Notes under the pieces: generated by a model
What the model was told of the DNA's origin: nothing
The model's database searches: none
Seen by the model: only the letters and a program-made list of their open reading frames with translations
From: Variovorax sp. PAMC28562
Lineage (GTDB): Bacteria; Pseudomonadota; Gammaproteobacteria; Burkholderiales; Burkholderiaceae_C
Assembly (NCBI RefSeq): GCF_014303735.1
Contig: NZ_CP060296.1
Location: forward strand, 3,369,501-3,433,500
Reading direction: 5' to 3'
DNA: 64,000 bases
Position numbers and translations under genes: made by a program
Shown: positions 10,463-21,128 of the stretch, one piece after another
How positions within the stretch are numbered: the stretch's first letter is position 1
Layout of the letters: each line of letters starts with the position of its first letter

Positions 10463-12832
10463 TTGAATACTGAAGTTACTTCCGCCGCCTCCAGCCTATC
10501 CGCCCCGTCGGGTCCGCTTCGCTTCGGCAGTGGCCAGGCCGTACGCCGGCTCGAAGACGAAAGCCTGCTTGCAGGCACCGGCCGCTACACCGACGACGTT
10601 ACGTTGCCCGGTCAGGGCTACCTCGTGTTCTTGCGGTCACCGTATCCGCACGCGCTCATCAAGTCTGTCGACACCGCTGCAGCGAGCGCCATGCCGGGCG
10701 TGTTGCGCGTGATCACTGGCGCTGAAATGGCCGAAGCCGGGGTCAAGCCGATGGCTGGTGTGGCCGGTTTCAAGCGCGGCGACGGCAGCGATTGCGTATC
10801 GCCGCCACGCTACGCGCTGGCACGCGAGCGCGCGCGCTTCGTCGGCGAGCCCGTGGTGGCGGTCGTCGCAGACAGCGTTCAGCAAGCTCGCGATGCAGCC
10901 GAGGCCGTGATGGTCGACTACGAAGACCTGCCGATGGTCGTCGACGTGCAAAGCGCAACAGCCGAAGGCGCGCCGCTGCTCGACGATGCCGCTACCGGCA
11001 ACATCTCGGCCGAGATGCGGCACGGCAGCGCAGAAGCGACGGCGGCAGCGTTCGCCAAGGCGAGCCATGTAGTTACGCTGGACATCGCCAACCAGCGTGT
11101 CGTGGCGCTGACCATCGAGCCGCGCTCGGTGCTCGCCGACTTCGATGCCGCGACAGACCGCACGACCATCCGCATGAGTACGCAGATGCCGTCAGGCGTG
11201 CGCGATACGGTGTGTGCATGCCTCGGACTCGCCAAAGAAAAAGTCCGCGTCGTGGTCGGCGATGTAGGCGGCGGATTCGGCATGAAGACCAGCGCATATC
11301 CCGAAGACGTTGTCGTGGCCTACGCCTCGCGCGCAGTCAAACGCCCAGTGAAATGGGTGAGCGAACGCAGCGAGGAATTTCTCTCGTCCGCACATGGCCG
11401 GGACATCGAGACGCAAGCCGAACTCGCACTCGCAGCCGACGGCAAAATCCTCGGCTTGCGCATCAAGACGCTGGCCAACGTCGGCGCTTATGCCACCGGC
11501 ACTGGCGTCGCCATCCAGTTGCTGATCGGCCCTTGGGTGCAGACCAGCGTGTACGACATCCAGACCATCGACTTCCACTTCAAGGCGGTGCTTACCAACA
11601 CCGCGCCGACCGGTGCCTACCGTGGCGCTGGCCGGCCCGAGGCGATCTTCACGATCGAGCGTCTGATGGACGAAGCCGCGCGTCAGACCGGTATCGACCG
11701 CGTTGCGCTTCGCCGTCGTAACTTCATCCATCCCGATCAGATGCCGTACAAGAATCCGATGGGGCAGACCTACGACACGGGGCAGTTCGAATCGGTGATG
11801 AACCAGGGCTTGGCACTGGCCGACTGGGACGGCTTCGAAGCCCGTGCTGCGGCCTCGGCGAAGGAAGGCAAGCAACGCGGCCTCGGCATCGCGACCTTTC
11901 TGGAATGGACCGGCGGCAACGTTTTCGAAGAGCGAGTGACGGTTTCGGTGCACGCAGACGGCGTCATCGAAGTGTTCTCCGCCGTCAATGCGATGGGGCA
12001 GGGCATCGCAACTTCTCTGGCGCAGTTGGCAGTCGACGCTTTCGGCGTGCCGATCGAGAAAGTGCGCATCGTGCTGGGCGACACCGATCGCGGCGATGGT
12101 TTCGGCAGCGCCGGCTCACGTTCGCTCTTTACCGGTGGCTCGGCCGTACGCGTCGGCGCCGAACGCACCATCGACAAGGCCCGTGATCTGGCTGCGAAAG
12201 AGTTCGAGGCCGCTGCCGCTGACGTGACTTACGCCAACGGCGTGTTCACCGTCGCTGGCACCGACCTCAAGCTCGATCTGTTCGCGCTGGCCGGCAAGCA
12301 ACCCGAGCGCGAAATCTTCGTCGATTCGACCAGCGCCGTCGCTGGCCCGACATGGCCCAACGGCTGCCATATCTGCGAGATCGAGATCGATCCGCCGACC
12401 GGCGATGTCACCGTGGTCGCCTACAGCTCGGTCAACGATGTCGGCCGTGTCATCAACCCGATGATCGTGCGCGGCCAGCTCGATGGTGGCGCGGTGCAGG
12501 GCATAGGCCAGGCGCTTTATGAACAGGTGGTGTACGACCGAGAAACCGGGCAGCCGGTGACCGGCAGCCTGATGGACTATGTGGCACCGCGGGCCGATGT
12601 CATCGAGTCGATGTTCAAGATGGAAATGGATGAGTCGACGCCCTGCAAGAACAACCCGCTGGGGGTGAAGGGTGTGGGCGAGCTCGGCACCATTGGCGCG
12701 ACGCCGGCAGTGGTCAATGCGGTGGCAGATGCGTTCGCGCGCAACGGGCTGGGCTCGAAGACGGCGCACCTGCAGATGCCGCTAAGTCCCTCGCGGGTGT
12801 GGCACGCGATGCAAGAAACCTCTACCGTCTGA
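10463..12832 (+). CDS. Molybdopterin-binding large subunit, xanthine dehydrogenase / CO dehydrogenase family
   Basis: Large (Mo-binding) subunit of a molybdenum hydroxylase, 789 residues. It opens with GSGQAVRRLEDESLLAGTGRYTDD, typical of CoxL-like subunits, and has VGGGFGMKT, the Mo-site loop GAYRGAGRPEA and the C-terminal GVKGVGELGTIGATPAVVNAV with the catalytic Glu. The frame has no early ATG; TTG at 10463, six bases after GAGGA, is the apparent start. Unusually, no small 2Fe-2S or FAD subunit lies beside it, so its partners must be elsewhere or it is an orphan. The substrate is unknown: aldehydes, N-heterocycles and CO are all possible for the family, and the CO-specific Cys loop is not present. 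Confidence 0.85.
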   Translation: MNTEVTSAASSLSAPSGPLRFGSGQAVRRLEDESLLAGTGRYTDDVTLPGQGYLVFLRSPYPHALIKSVDTAAASAMPGVLRVITGAEMAEAGVKPMAGVAGFKRGDGSDCVSPPRYALARERARFVGEPVVAVVADSVQQARDAAEAVMVDYEDLPMVVDVQSATAEGAPLLDDAATGNISAEMRHGSAEATAAAFAKASHVVTLDIANQRVVALTIEPRSVLADFDAATDRTTIRMSTQMPSGVRDTVCACLGLAKEKVRVVVGDVGGGFGMKTSAYPEDVVVAYASRAVKRPVKWVSERSEEFLSSAHGRDIETQAELALAADGKILGLRIKTLANVGAYATGTGVAIQLLIGPWVQTSVYDIQTIDFHFKAVLTNTAPTGAYRGAGRPEAIFTIERLMDEAARQTGIDRVALRRRNFIHPDQMPYKNPMGQTYDTGQFESVMNQGLALADWDGFEARAAASAKEGKQRGLGIATFLEWTGGNVFEERVTVSVHADGVIEVFSAVNAMGQGIATSLAQLAVDAFGVPIEKVRIVLGDTDRGDGFGSAGSRSLFTGGSAVRVGAERTIDKARDLAAKEFEAAAADVTYANGVFTVAGTDLKLDLFALAGKQPEREIFVDSTSAVAGPTWPNGCHICEIEIDPPTGDVTVVAYSSVNDVGRVINPMIVRGQLDGGAVQGIGQALYEQVVYDRETGQPVTGSLMDYVAPRADVIESMFKMEMDESTPCKNNPLGVKGVGELGTIGATPAVVNAVADAFARNGLGSKTAHLQMPLSPSRVWHAMQETSTV

Positions 12833-12890
12833 GGGCTACGGCGCGGCCATCCTCGGCCGCATCATCGGCTACGGTAATTGCGCCGGCCGC

Positions 12891-14189
<1,299 letters not shown>

Positions 14190-14213
14190 ACAGTTCCAGC
14201 GCCATCACTCGCA

Positions 14214-14984
14214 ATGACCATCGCCAAGCCCGACTTCATCGAAGGCATCGCCAAAGGCATGGCGGTGTTGGAGAGTTTCGACACTGAGCGCCAACGGCTC
14301 AACGCCACGCTGGCGGCCGAGCGCGCTGGCTTGACGCGCGCAGCCGCACGTCGTCATCTGCTGACGCTCGCGCACCTGGGCTACCTGGAAACCGATGGCA
14401 GTTACTTCTGGATGTCGCCGAAGGTGCTTCGCTTTTCCGGTAGCTATCTTGCTTCGTCGCGCCTGCCTCGTGCTTTGCAGCCGACGCTCAACCGGCTCGC
14501 AGCGCAGACCGGCGAATCGTTTTCAGCGGTGGTGCTCGATGGCGAAGAGGTGGTCATCGTCGCGCGCAGCGGCAGTTATGGCATGCCGACGCGCGTGCTG
14601 GCGTACGGACTGCATCTTGGCGCGCGTTTACCGGCGCACGCTACGTCGACCGGCCGCGTGCTGCTTGCCGCGCTGACGCCGGCGCAGCTCTCGCTCTGGC
14701 TGAAGGGCCGCACCTTGCCACGCCTCACGCCTCACACCGTCACGCAGGCGCGGCTGCTGCGCCAATGCATTACCGAGGCGCGCAAGCAGGACTGCAGTTT
14801 CGCAGGCGAAGAGCATGAATTGGGAGTGCAGGCACTGGCCGTGCCGCTGCGCAACATGCAGGGGCAGACAGTGGCGGCGCTGAACGTGGTCTTGTCGGGC
14901 GGACGGCACGATGCGGACGCGTTGCTGCGCCGGATGCTGCCTTTGTTGTTCGAGGCTGCACGCGAACTCAGGGCGCTGCTTTAA
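14214..14984 (+). CDS. pobR: IclR-family regulator of pobA (PobR/PcaR type)
   Basis: A 256-residue regulator of the PcaR/PcaU/PobR branch of the IclR family. It starts with FIEGIAKGMAVLESF and the helix-turn-helix RLNATLAAERAGLTRAAARR. The effector domain has LPAHATSTGRVLLAAL and the EEHELGVQALAVPLRN signature. ATG 14214 is chosen because an upstream in-frame start (14124) would run through the operator-like palindrome. Divergence from pobA indicates that it activates pobA in response to 4-hydroxybenzoate. Confidence 0.85.
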   Translation: MTIAKPDFIEGIAKGMAVLESFDTERQRLNATLAAERAGLTRAAARRHLLTLAHLGYLETDGSYFWMSPKVLRFSGSYLASSRLPRALQPTLNRLAAQTGESFSAVVLDGEEVVIVARSGSYGMPTRVLAYGLHLGARLPAHATSTGRVLLAALTPAQLSLWLKGRTLPRLTPHTVTQARLLRQCITEARKQDCSFAGEEHELGVQALAVPLRNMQGQTVAALNVVLSGGRHDADALLRRMLPLLFEAARELRALL

Positions 14985-15031
14985 GGCGCGTTAAGCCCCA
15001 TCGAAGTTCACCGGTTCAAAATCAGACCACC

Positions 15032-15691
15032 ATGCGACTGCTCCTGCTCGAAGACGACGTGATGATCGGCGAGGCCGTGCTCGACCTGCTGCGTGCGGAG
15101 GACTATGCGGTCGACTGGGTGAAGGACGGCGAGGCAGCAGACTTTGCCTTGCGCTCACAGCAATACGATCTGGTGCTGCTCGACCTCGGCGTGCCGAGGC
15201 GCGACGGTCTGGAGGTCCTGCGCAGCCTGCGCGCTCGCAAACAACGCATGCCGGTGCTGATCGCGACAGCGCGCGACTCCATTCAACAACGCATCGAAGG
15301 CCTCGACGCCGGCGCCGACGATTACGTGATCAAACCCTACGATCTCGACGAGTTGCTGGCCCGCATTCGTGCGCTGCTGCGGCGTGCGTCGGGCCGCGCC
15401 GAGCCGGTGTACGAGCACATGGGCGTGAGCATCAACCCGGCCACGCGCGAGGTCACGGTAGGCGGCCAACCCGTCGTTCTGTCTGCCCGCGAGTGGGCAG
15501 TGCTGGAGCCGTTGCTGGCGCGGCCCGGCATGGTGCTGTCGCGCGCGCAGATCGAAGAAAAGCTCTACAGCTGGAAAGACGAAATCAGCAGCAACGCCAT
15601 CGAGGTCTACGTGCACGGCCTGCGCAAGAAGCTCGGCGCCGACCTGATCCGCAACGTGCGTGGCGTTGGCTACATGGTGCCGAAGGCATGA
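15032..15691 (+). CDS. OmpR-family response regulator (QseB/TctD-like)
   Basis: A 219-residue response regulator. The receiver domain spans about residues 1-115, with the acidic pair LEDD (7-9), the phospho-acceptor Asp51 in LVLLDLGVP and the KPYD lysine near 103. A C-terminal winged helix (about 125-217) ends in SSNAIEVYVHGLRKKLG and IRNVRGVGYMV. Its kinase begins 13 bases later. In this position a degP-type protease follows, which suggests an envelope-stress system. Confidence 0.93.
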   Translation: MRLLLLEDDVMIGEAVLDLLRAEDYAVDWVKDGEAADFALRSQQYDLVLLDLGVPRRDGLEVLRSLRARKQRMPVLIATARDSIQQRIEGLDAGADDYVIKPYDLDELLARIRALLRRASGRAEPVYEHMGVSINPATREVTVGGQPVVLSAREWAVLEPLLARPGMVLSRAQIEEKLYSWKDEISSNAIEVYVHGLRKKLGADLIRNVRGVGYMVPKA

Positions 15692-15704
15692 GGGCGCCGA
15701 GCAC

Positions 15705-17072
15705 ATGACGGGCGCGATGACCGGCTCGCTGCGCGCGCGCCTCTTGTGGTTTTTGCTCGCGGCCATTGTCCTGGCAGCCGGCGTGCAGGCGCTGGTGGCG
15801 TACCGTACGGTGCTGAACGAAGCCGACGAAATTTTCGACTATCACATGCAGCAGATGGCGCTGTCGCTTCGCGCCGGTTTGCCACCGAGTGCGGCAGTGG
15901 GCGGCATCGGCACCGGCGAACAGAACTTCGAGTTCGTGGTGCAGGTGTGGACCACCGAGGGCGTGCGAATTTTCGAATCAGCGGAAGAGGCCGCGTTGCC
16001 GCAACTCGCGGTGCTCGGCTTTGCCGACGTGCGAGCGCGCGGCACGACTTACCGCGTGTTCTCGGTGCAGACCCACGGTCTCGTCATCCAGGTGGCGCAG
16101 GACCTCCGGGTGCGCAAGCGCATGGCGGGCGCGCTGGCGTTACGCACGATTGGGCCGATCGCGCTGATGGCACCGCTGTTGATGCTGGTCGTGTGGTGGG
16201 TGGTGAGCCGGTCTCTCGCGCCGGTGGCGCGTGTGCGTCGGCAGGTTGCCGCGCGCGAGGCCAACGAGCTGTCGCCGGTGAGCGAAGAAGGCTTGCCCGA
16301 GGAAGTGCGGCCGCTGGTGCACGAACTCAATCTGCTTTTCGATCGGGTGCGCCATGCATTCGACGCACAGAAGCACTTCGTGGCCGACGCGGCGCACGAG
16401 TTGAGGTCGCCGCTGACCGCGCTCAAGTTGCAGGTGCAGAGCTTGCAGCGTGCACCTGACGAGGCGACACGCGACATCGCTATCGGAAGATTGGCAGCGG
16501 GCATCGATCGCGCGACGCGACTGGTCGAACAGATGCTGGCATTGGCGCGCCACGAGGCCAGCATGGCGGCGGGCGCCAAGCCCGAGCAAGTCGACCTCAA
16601 CGAAGTCGCGCGGCTGGCTGTGTCCGACGCCATTGCCAACGCACAGGCCCGGCGCATAGACATCGGCGTCGCGCATGCCGATGCGAATGTGGCGGCAGTG
16701 GTTGTGCAAGGCCAGCCGGAGGCGCTGCGCATGATGCTGCGTAACCTGCTCGACAACGCCGTCAAGTACACGCCCGAAGGCGGCCGGGTCGACATCGGCA
16801 TTGCGCAGCGCGATGCGGGTGTCGAGCTGAGCGTCGACGACAGCGGCCCCGGCCTGCCGGAGAGCGAACGAGGGCGCGTGCTCGACCGTTTCTATCGTTC
16901 TGGTGAACCACAGGCACCCGGCAGCGGACTGGGCCTGGCCATCGTCAAATCGATTGCCGACCTTCATTACGCCACGGTGTCGCTGGGCGCATCGCCGAGT
17001 CTCGGCGGTCTGCGCGTCCTGATCCGGTGGGAAGACAGGACCGGCAAGACCGACACGGCCGGCAAGACCTGA
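15705..17072 (+). CDS. Sensor histidine kinase
   Basis: Membrane sensor kinase of 455 residues, partner of the preceding regulator. A transmembrane helix lies near residues 7-30, then a periplasmic sensor domain, and a second helix near 145-170 (LMAPLLMLVVWWVV). A HAMP-like segment precedes the H-box (FVADAAHELRSPLTALKLQ, His231). The ATPase boxes are LRNLLDNAVKYTPEGG (N), DDSGPGLP (G1) and GSGLGLAIVKSIADLH (G2). ATG 15705 follows the regulator closely, and a longer start would overlap it. Confidence 0.92.
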   Translation: MTGAMTGSLRARLLWFLLAAIVLAAGVQALVAYRTVLNEADEIFDYHMQQMALSLRAGLPPSAAVGGIGTGEQNFEFVVQVWTTEGVRIFESAEEAALPQLAVLGFADVRARGTTYRVFSVQTHGLVIQVAQDLRVRKRMAGALALRTIGPIALMAPLLMLVVWWVVSRSLAPVARVRRQVAAREANELSPVSEEGLPEEVRPLVHELNLLFDRVRHAFDAQKHFVADAAHELRSPLTALKLQVQSLQRAPDEATRDIAIGRLAAGIDRATRLVEQMLALARHEASMAAGAKPEQVDLNEVARLAVSDAIANAQARRIDIGVAHADANVAAVVVQGQPEALRMMLRNLLDNAVKYTPEGGRVDIGIAQRDAGVELSVDDSGPGLPESERGRVLDRFYRSGEPQAPGSGLGLAIVKSIADLHYATVSLGASPSLGGLRVLIRWEDRTGKTDTAGKT

Positions 17073-17158
17073 GCTGCCTCGCGTTTAAGCAGCGCTTAAG
17101 TCAGCGCTGCGACATTCCTTTCATTGCATGTTCCTTACCGCTTTGAAAGGCTTCCGAA

Positions 17159-18670
17159 ATGAACGCATCCCGTCTCACTTCCCCGCGCGCCATCGTGCTC
17201 GCACTCGCCGCCGCCGGTGTGCTCGGCGCGGCAGCCACGGGCGCTTACACCAGCGCCAACGCGCTGGGCTCCGGCACGCCGACCGTCATCACCGCACCGG
17301 CGGCTTCGGTCGCACCGCAGATCACCTTGCCGGACTTCTCGACCATCACCGCGCGTGATGGCCCGGCCGTGGTCAACATCAGTGTGACGGGCGTCACCAA
17401 GACTGCCGACGAAGACGGCGCTGCGGGTCTGCAGGGCATCGACCCCAACGATCCGATGTACGAGTTCTTCAAGCGTTTCCAGGGCCAGATGCCGCACGGT
17501 CAGCGTGGCCATCCGGGCCAGGGCGGCGGTGAGCATGAGACGCCGATGCGCGGCCAGGGCTCTGGCTTCATCATCAGCGCCGACGGCACCATCCTTACCA
17601 ACGCACACGTCGTGAAGGATGCGAAGGAGGTCACCGTCAAGCTGACCGATCGACGCGAATTCCGTGCCAAGGTGCTCGGCGTTGATGCCAAAACCGACAT
17701 TGCAGTGCTCAAGATCGAGGCCAAAAACCTGCCTACGCTGGCGCTCGGCAACACCAAGGACCTGAAGGTCGGCGAATGGGTGCTGGCGATCGGTTCGCCG
17801 TTCGGTTTCGAGAACACGGTGACAGCCGGCGTGGTGAGCGCCAAGGGCCGCACCTTGCCCGACGACAGCTACGTGCCCTTCATCCAGACCGACGTTGCCA
17901 TCAACCCCGGCAACTCCGGTGGCCCGCTGTTGAACTCACGCGGTGAGGTCGTGGGCATCAACTCGCAGATCTACACCCGCAGTGGCGGCTATCAGGGCGT
18001 GTCGTTCGCGATCCCGATCGACGTCGCGGTGCAGATCAAGAACCAGATCGTCGCGACCGGCAAGGCGACGCACGGCAAGCTGGGCATCGCGATCCAGGAA
18101 GTGAACCAGGCCTTTGCCGACTCCTTCAAGCTGGACAAGCCCGAAGGCGCGCTGGTCGCGAACATCGAGAAGGGCAGCGCCGGCGACCTGGCGGGCCTGC
18201 GCACGGGTGACGTCATCCGCAAGGTCGATGGCGAGCCGATCATTTCGTCGGGCGATCTGCCGGCCATCATCGGCCAGCAAGCACCGGGCACCAAGGTAAC
18301 GCTGGAAGTGTGGCGCCAGGGCGAGCGGCAGACGTTGACCGCCAAGTTGGGCGACGCCAGCGAGAAGTCGACCAAGGTCGCCAAGGCGGACGACGCGGCA
18401 GGAAAGGGCAAGCTGGGTCTCGCGCTGCGTCCGTTGCGGCCGCAGGAGCAGCGCGAGGCAGCCGTCGAGGGCGGCTTGCTGATCGAAGACAGCGCTGGTC
18501 CTTCAGCGATGGCGGGCGTACAGGCCGGCGATGTGCTGCTGGCCATCAACGGCACGCCAGCGAAGACCGTGGAGCAAGTACGCGATATTGCGGCCAAGGC
18601 TGACAAATCGGTTGCATTGCTGATACAGCGCGGCAGCGACAAGATCTTTGTGCCGGTGCGCGTCGGTTAA
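17159..18670 (+). CDS. degP: Periplasmic serine protease Do/HtrA family (DegP/MucD-like)
   Basis: ATP-independent protease-chaperone of the periplasm, 503 residues. An N-terminal hydrophobic segment (about 10-30) acts as signal or anchor. The trypsin-like domain has the triad His150 (TNAHVVKD), Asp180 (KTDIAVLKI) and Ser253 (GNSGGPL). Two PDZ domains follow, with GDLAGLRTGDVIRKVDGEPI and SAMAGVQAGDVLLAINGTPA. It follows the two-component genes by 86 bp, and a good terminator follows it. Confidence 0.95.
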   Translation: MNASRLTSPRAIVLALAAAGVLGAAATGAYTSANALGSGTPTVITAPAASVAPQITLPDFSTITARDGPAVVNISVTGVTKTADEDGAAGLQGIDPNDPMYEFFKRFQGQMPHGQRGHPGQGGGEHETPMRGQGSGFIISADGTILTNAHVVKDAKEVTVKLTDRREFRAKVLGVDAKTDIAVLKIEAKNLPTLALGNTKDLKVGEWVLAIGSPFGFENTVTAGVVSAKGRTLPDDSYVPFIQTDVAINPGNSGGPLLNSRGEVVGINSQIYTRSGGYQGVSFAIPIDVAVQIKNQIVATGKATHGKLGIAIQEVNQAFADSFKLDKPEGALVANIEKGSAGDLAGLRTGDVIRKVDGEPIISSGDLPAIIGQQAPGTKVTLEVWRQGERQTLTAKLGDASEKSTKVAKADDAAGKGKLGLALRPLRPQEQREAAVEGGLLIEDSAGPSAMAGVQAGDVLLAINGTPAKTVEQVRDIAAKADKSVALLIQRGSDKIFVPVRVG

Positions 18671-18691
18671 ATAGCCAGACTTCGCACTGTG

Positions 18692-18726
18692 AAAGCCTGC
18701 TACCCGTTGGGTATCAGGCTTTTTTT
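18692..18726 (+). terminator. Terminator after degP
   Basis: Stem AAGCCTG-c-TACCC (18693-18705) pairs with GGGTA-t-CAGGCTT (18709-18721) with one internal mismatch and a 3-base loop, then seven Ts. Confidence 0.9.
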
Positions 18727-18891
18727 GTGATTAATTTCCCTGCATTTGTTAATTTCAGGTAATTGAGAAACACCTTCTGGCTGATTGATCGAATTGCCGG
18801 CATGAGCGTGATTTTTATTACGCGAAAAGTTCCTGTCTCGCAACTACAGTGCGTCACGTTCGAAAACAAACGCATCCTCAGGGGAATGACA

Positions 18892-19740
18892 ATGGAATCT
18901 CTTTTTTTGCTACTAACCGCATGGACAGCCATTCTTTGCTACTTTGCATGGGTTGTTTACGGTCGTCGCTTTTCGGGAGCCATACAAAAAATAAATTTGA
19001 AGCCAGGAAGCGATACATCTCAGGCTGAAATCTTCTCTTGTCTGCTGAGCGGAAATATTGCATTGATCGAAAAAGACAATTTCAATCAACTGGCCAGTTC
19101 GTTATCGTCAGAAAAAATTCAACAAGTTTTATTTCGTTATTGGCAAATTGAAGGACCCGAGTCTTTCTCGGTGGGATTTCAGCAGGCTTTCTTCCAGCTC
19201 GGCGACACACATGCAATCGAGCGCGAAGCATTCAGCGCCTGGAACACCGGTTTTGCATGCAATACGGCCACTTACATCAGGCTCTTCGATGTCTGCAAGT
19301 TTCTATCGGTCAATGCGGCGTTGATCGAGCCCGGCCGTATCGGTGCTCGCCAGCTCAACATGACGGCTTGGGACATCCAGCGTCTGGCTTATCTCGTGCG
19401 ACTCGGTCATGCCGCGCACTACATGTCGCGCGACGCTGCTCTGCAGTCGTTGCGTCGGCTCAGCGTGGCTGCACGGGCCCACTATGCAAGCTGGGAAGAC
19501 TTTTCGATCTCGGCGCTGATCGGCATGGGTGTGCGCTCGGAGGTCGACGTGTTGCAAGCCAGTGTCTGGCATGGCTTTGCAAAGACGCATGTTGCATTGA
19601 CTGCAGTGGACGGAGCGCCTTTTGCGCAAGTCCCCTGGACGCCCGGCGTTCAGGCGACCAGGCAAGTCCCTCGGCAAACGCATGTTGCGCGCACCAACCC
19701 ACTGGGCGACGCGCGGGCGCCGGTCGTCACCGGCCTGTGA
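18892..19740 (+). CDS. DUF1266-like protein with an N-terminal membrane helix
   Basis: I do not recognise a function. The 282-residue product begins with a membrane helix (LFLLLTAWTAILCYFAWVVY). After it comes a domain with the DUF1266 look: conserved AWNTGFACNTATYIRLFDVCK, then WDIQRLAYLVRLGHAAHYMSRDAA, then SWEDFSISALIGMGVRS. AGGGGA lies six bases before ATG 18892; the frame stays open to 18763 without a better site. The first 400 bases are clearly AT-richer than the surroundings, which suggests acquisition by transfer. The last 40 residues are low complexity. Confidence 0.65.
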   Translation: MESLFLLLTAWTAILCYFAWVVYGRRFSGAIQKINLKPGSDTSQAEIFSCLLSGNIALIEKDNFNQLASSLSSEKIQQVLFRYWQIEGPESFSVGFQQAFFQLGDTHAIEREAFSAWNTGFACNTATYIRLFDVCKFLSVNAALIEPGRIGARQLNMTAWDIQRLAYLVRLGHAAHYMSRDAALQSLRRLSVAARAHYASWEDFSISALIGMGVRSEVDVLQASVWHGFAKTHVALTAVDGAPFAQVPWTPGVQATRQVPRQTHVARTNPLGDARAPVVTGL

Positions 19741-19893
19741 AGTAGAGGGATCACCGCAGGTTAGGTTTGCTTGCGCATACGGGACGGTGCGTCGGGCACG
19801 CGACTGACTTTGCGCGGCGGTGGCGGCGGCAAGGGGCGTGATCGTCGGGTCTGCAGCGTTGTCGGCGTGATCGATCTTCGGGAAAATGCGGCG

Positions 19894-20247
19894 ATGCAGA
19901 TCGAACGCGGAAAACCCACCACCATCGACTTGTACGTCAAAGGCGCGACCGACGCAGAAAAGGCGTGCGGCGCTGCGGCCGCTTTTGCCTTCTTCGACGC
20001 GCATCGCGTGTCACCGTGGGATGCGGCCCGCGCTTACTTCATCCGCGAAGCACAGGAGAAGGCCGCCACGCTCGGCCACTCGCTGGAGATGACGCCGCGG
20101 GAGCGTGAGTGGGCCGACGTCTTCGACCGGTCGGAGCAGGTAGCGCTCGATGCCTGCTGTGCCGGCTGGGCATCGATTCCAGCGGGCGCGCATTTCGTGT
20201 TGAACGGCGATGTACCTGAAAACTATTCGGGCGATCCGGATGCGTAG
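19894..20247 (+). CDS. Hypothetical protein
   Basis: A 117-residue soluble protein of unknown function. It is Ala-rich, with a predicted helical centre (AAFAFFDAHRVSPWDAARAYFIREAQEKAATLG) and an acidic C-terminus. ATG 19894 follows a GGAAAA stretch; the frame extends upstream without a convincing start. It lies 15 bp before the hydratase-like gene, so the two may be cotranscribed. Confidence 0.5.
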   Translation: MQIERGKPTTIDLYVKGATDAEKACGAAAAFAFFDAHRVSPWDAARAYFIREAQEKAATLGHSLEMTPREREWADVFDRSEQVALDACCAGWASIPAGAHFVLNGDVPENYSGDPDA

Positions 20248-20262
20248 TCGATCGGAGACCTC

Positions 20263-21063
20263 ATGACTGAAAAAATCGAATCGAAACGCGGGAGCGATCT
20301 GCTGTGGAACGCCTGGAACGACCACGCGGTCCTGGACCGGTTGCCCGACGATTGCCGACCCACGCGTCGCGCCGATGGCTATGCCGTGCAGCAGCACATC
20401 GAGGCGCGCAGCCACACGACGCTCTACGGCTGGAAGATCGCCGCCACCAGCGTGGCAGGCCAGAAACATATCGGGGTGACCGGTCCGCTCGCGGGTCGCC
20501 TGCTGCGCGAGCGCGTGGCAGATGTGGGCGCAACGCTCTCGCTGAACGGCAACCGCATGGCGGTCGCGGAGGCTGAGTTCGCCTTTCGCATGAGACACGA
20601 CCTGCCGTCGCGCAGTGCACCGTATTCGTTTGCAGAAGTGATGGACGCTGTCGGCTCGCTACATCCTTCCATCGAGGTGCCAGATTCGCGCTACGCCGAC
20701 TTCGTTACGGCCGGAGAGGCGCAGTTGATTGCCGACAATGCCTGCGCGCACGAATTTGTCGAAGGGCCTGTCGCGCCCAATACCTGGCGCGACATGGACC
20801 TGGCTGCGCACGCGGTGCATGCGACGGTCGATGGGACATCGCGCCGATACGAACGAAGCGGCAGCGGTGCGGCTGTGCTCGGCGATCCGCGCGATGCGCT
20901 GGTCTGGCTGGTCAATGAGCTTTCGTCGCTGCACATTGCGCTGCGGGCTGGACAGATCGTGACCACCGGCGCCTGCATCGCGCCACTCGAGGTCGCGCCC
21001 GGCGATCACGTGCGGGCCGACTTCGGCGTGCTGGGCTCGGTCGACGTTCGATTCGCGGACTGA
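20263..21063 (+). CDS. 2-keto-4-pentenoate hydratase family protein (MhpD-like)
   Basis: A 266-residue member of the MhpD/DmpE/DmpH hydratase-decarboxylase superfamily, related to fumarylacetoacetases. Supporting segments are YGWKIAATSVAGQKHIGVTGPLAGRLL near residues 55-80, the metal-binding EAEFAFRM, and SLHPSIEVPDSRY. Such enzymes hydrate 2-hydroxypenta-2,4-dienoate in meta-cleavage pathways. No other meta-cleavage gene adjoins it, so the physiological substrate is open. Confidence 0.8.
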   Translation: MTEKIESKRGSDLLWNAWNDHAVLDRLPDDCRPTRRADGYAVQQHIEARSHTTLYGWKIAATSVAGQKHIGVTGPLAGRLLRERVADVGATLSLNGNRMAVAEAEFAFRMRHDLPSRSAPYSFAEVMDAVGSLHPSIEVPDSRYADFVTAGEAQLIADNACAHEFVEGPVAPNTWRDMDLAAHAVHATVDGTSRRYERSGSGAAVLGDPRDALVWLVNELSSLHIALRAGQIVTTGACIAPLEVAPGDHVRADFGVLGSVDVRFAD

Positions 21064-21128
21064 CAAGGTCGCGACCCAAACATCCAGCGGCTGTGAGCCC
21101 ATCGCGGCCTCGAATTCCGGCCCGTCTC

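Noticed and set aside
10463..12832. Carbon monoxide dehydrogenase (CoxL) function
   Set aside because: The start and overall sequence resemble CoxL, but the Cys-containing active loop of true form I CO dehydrogenase was not found and no coxM or coxS is adjacent.
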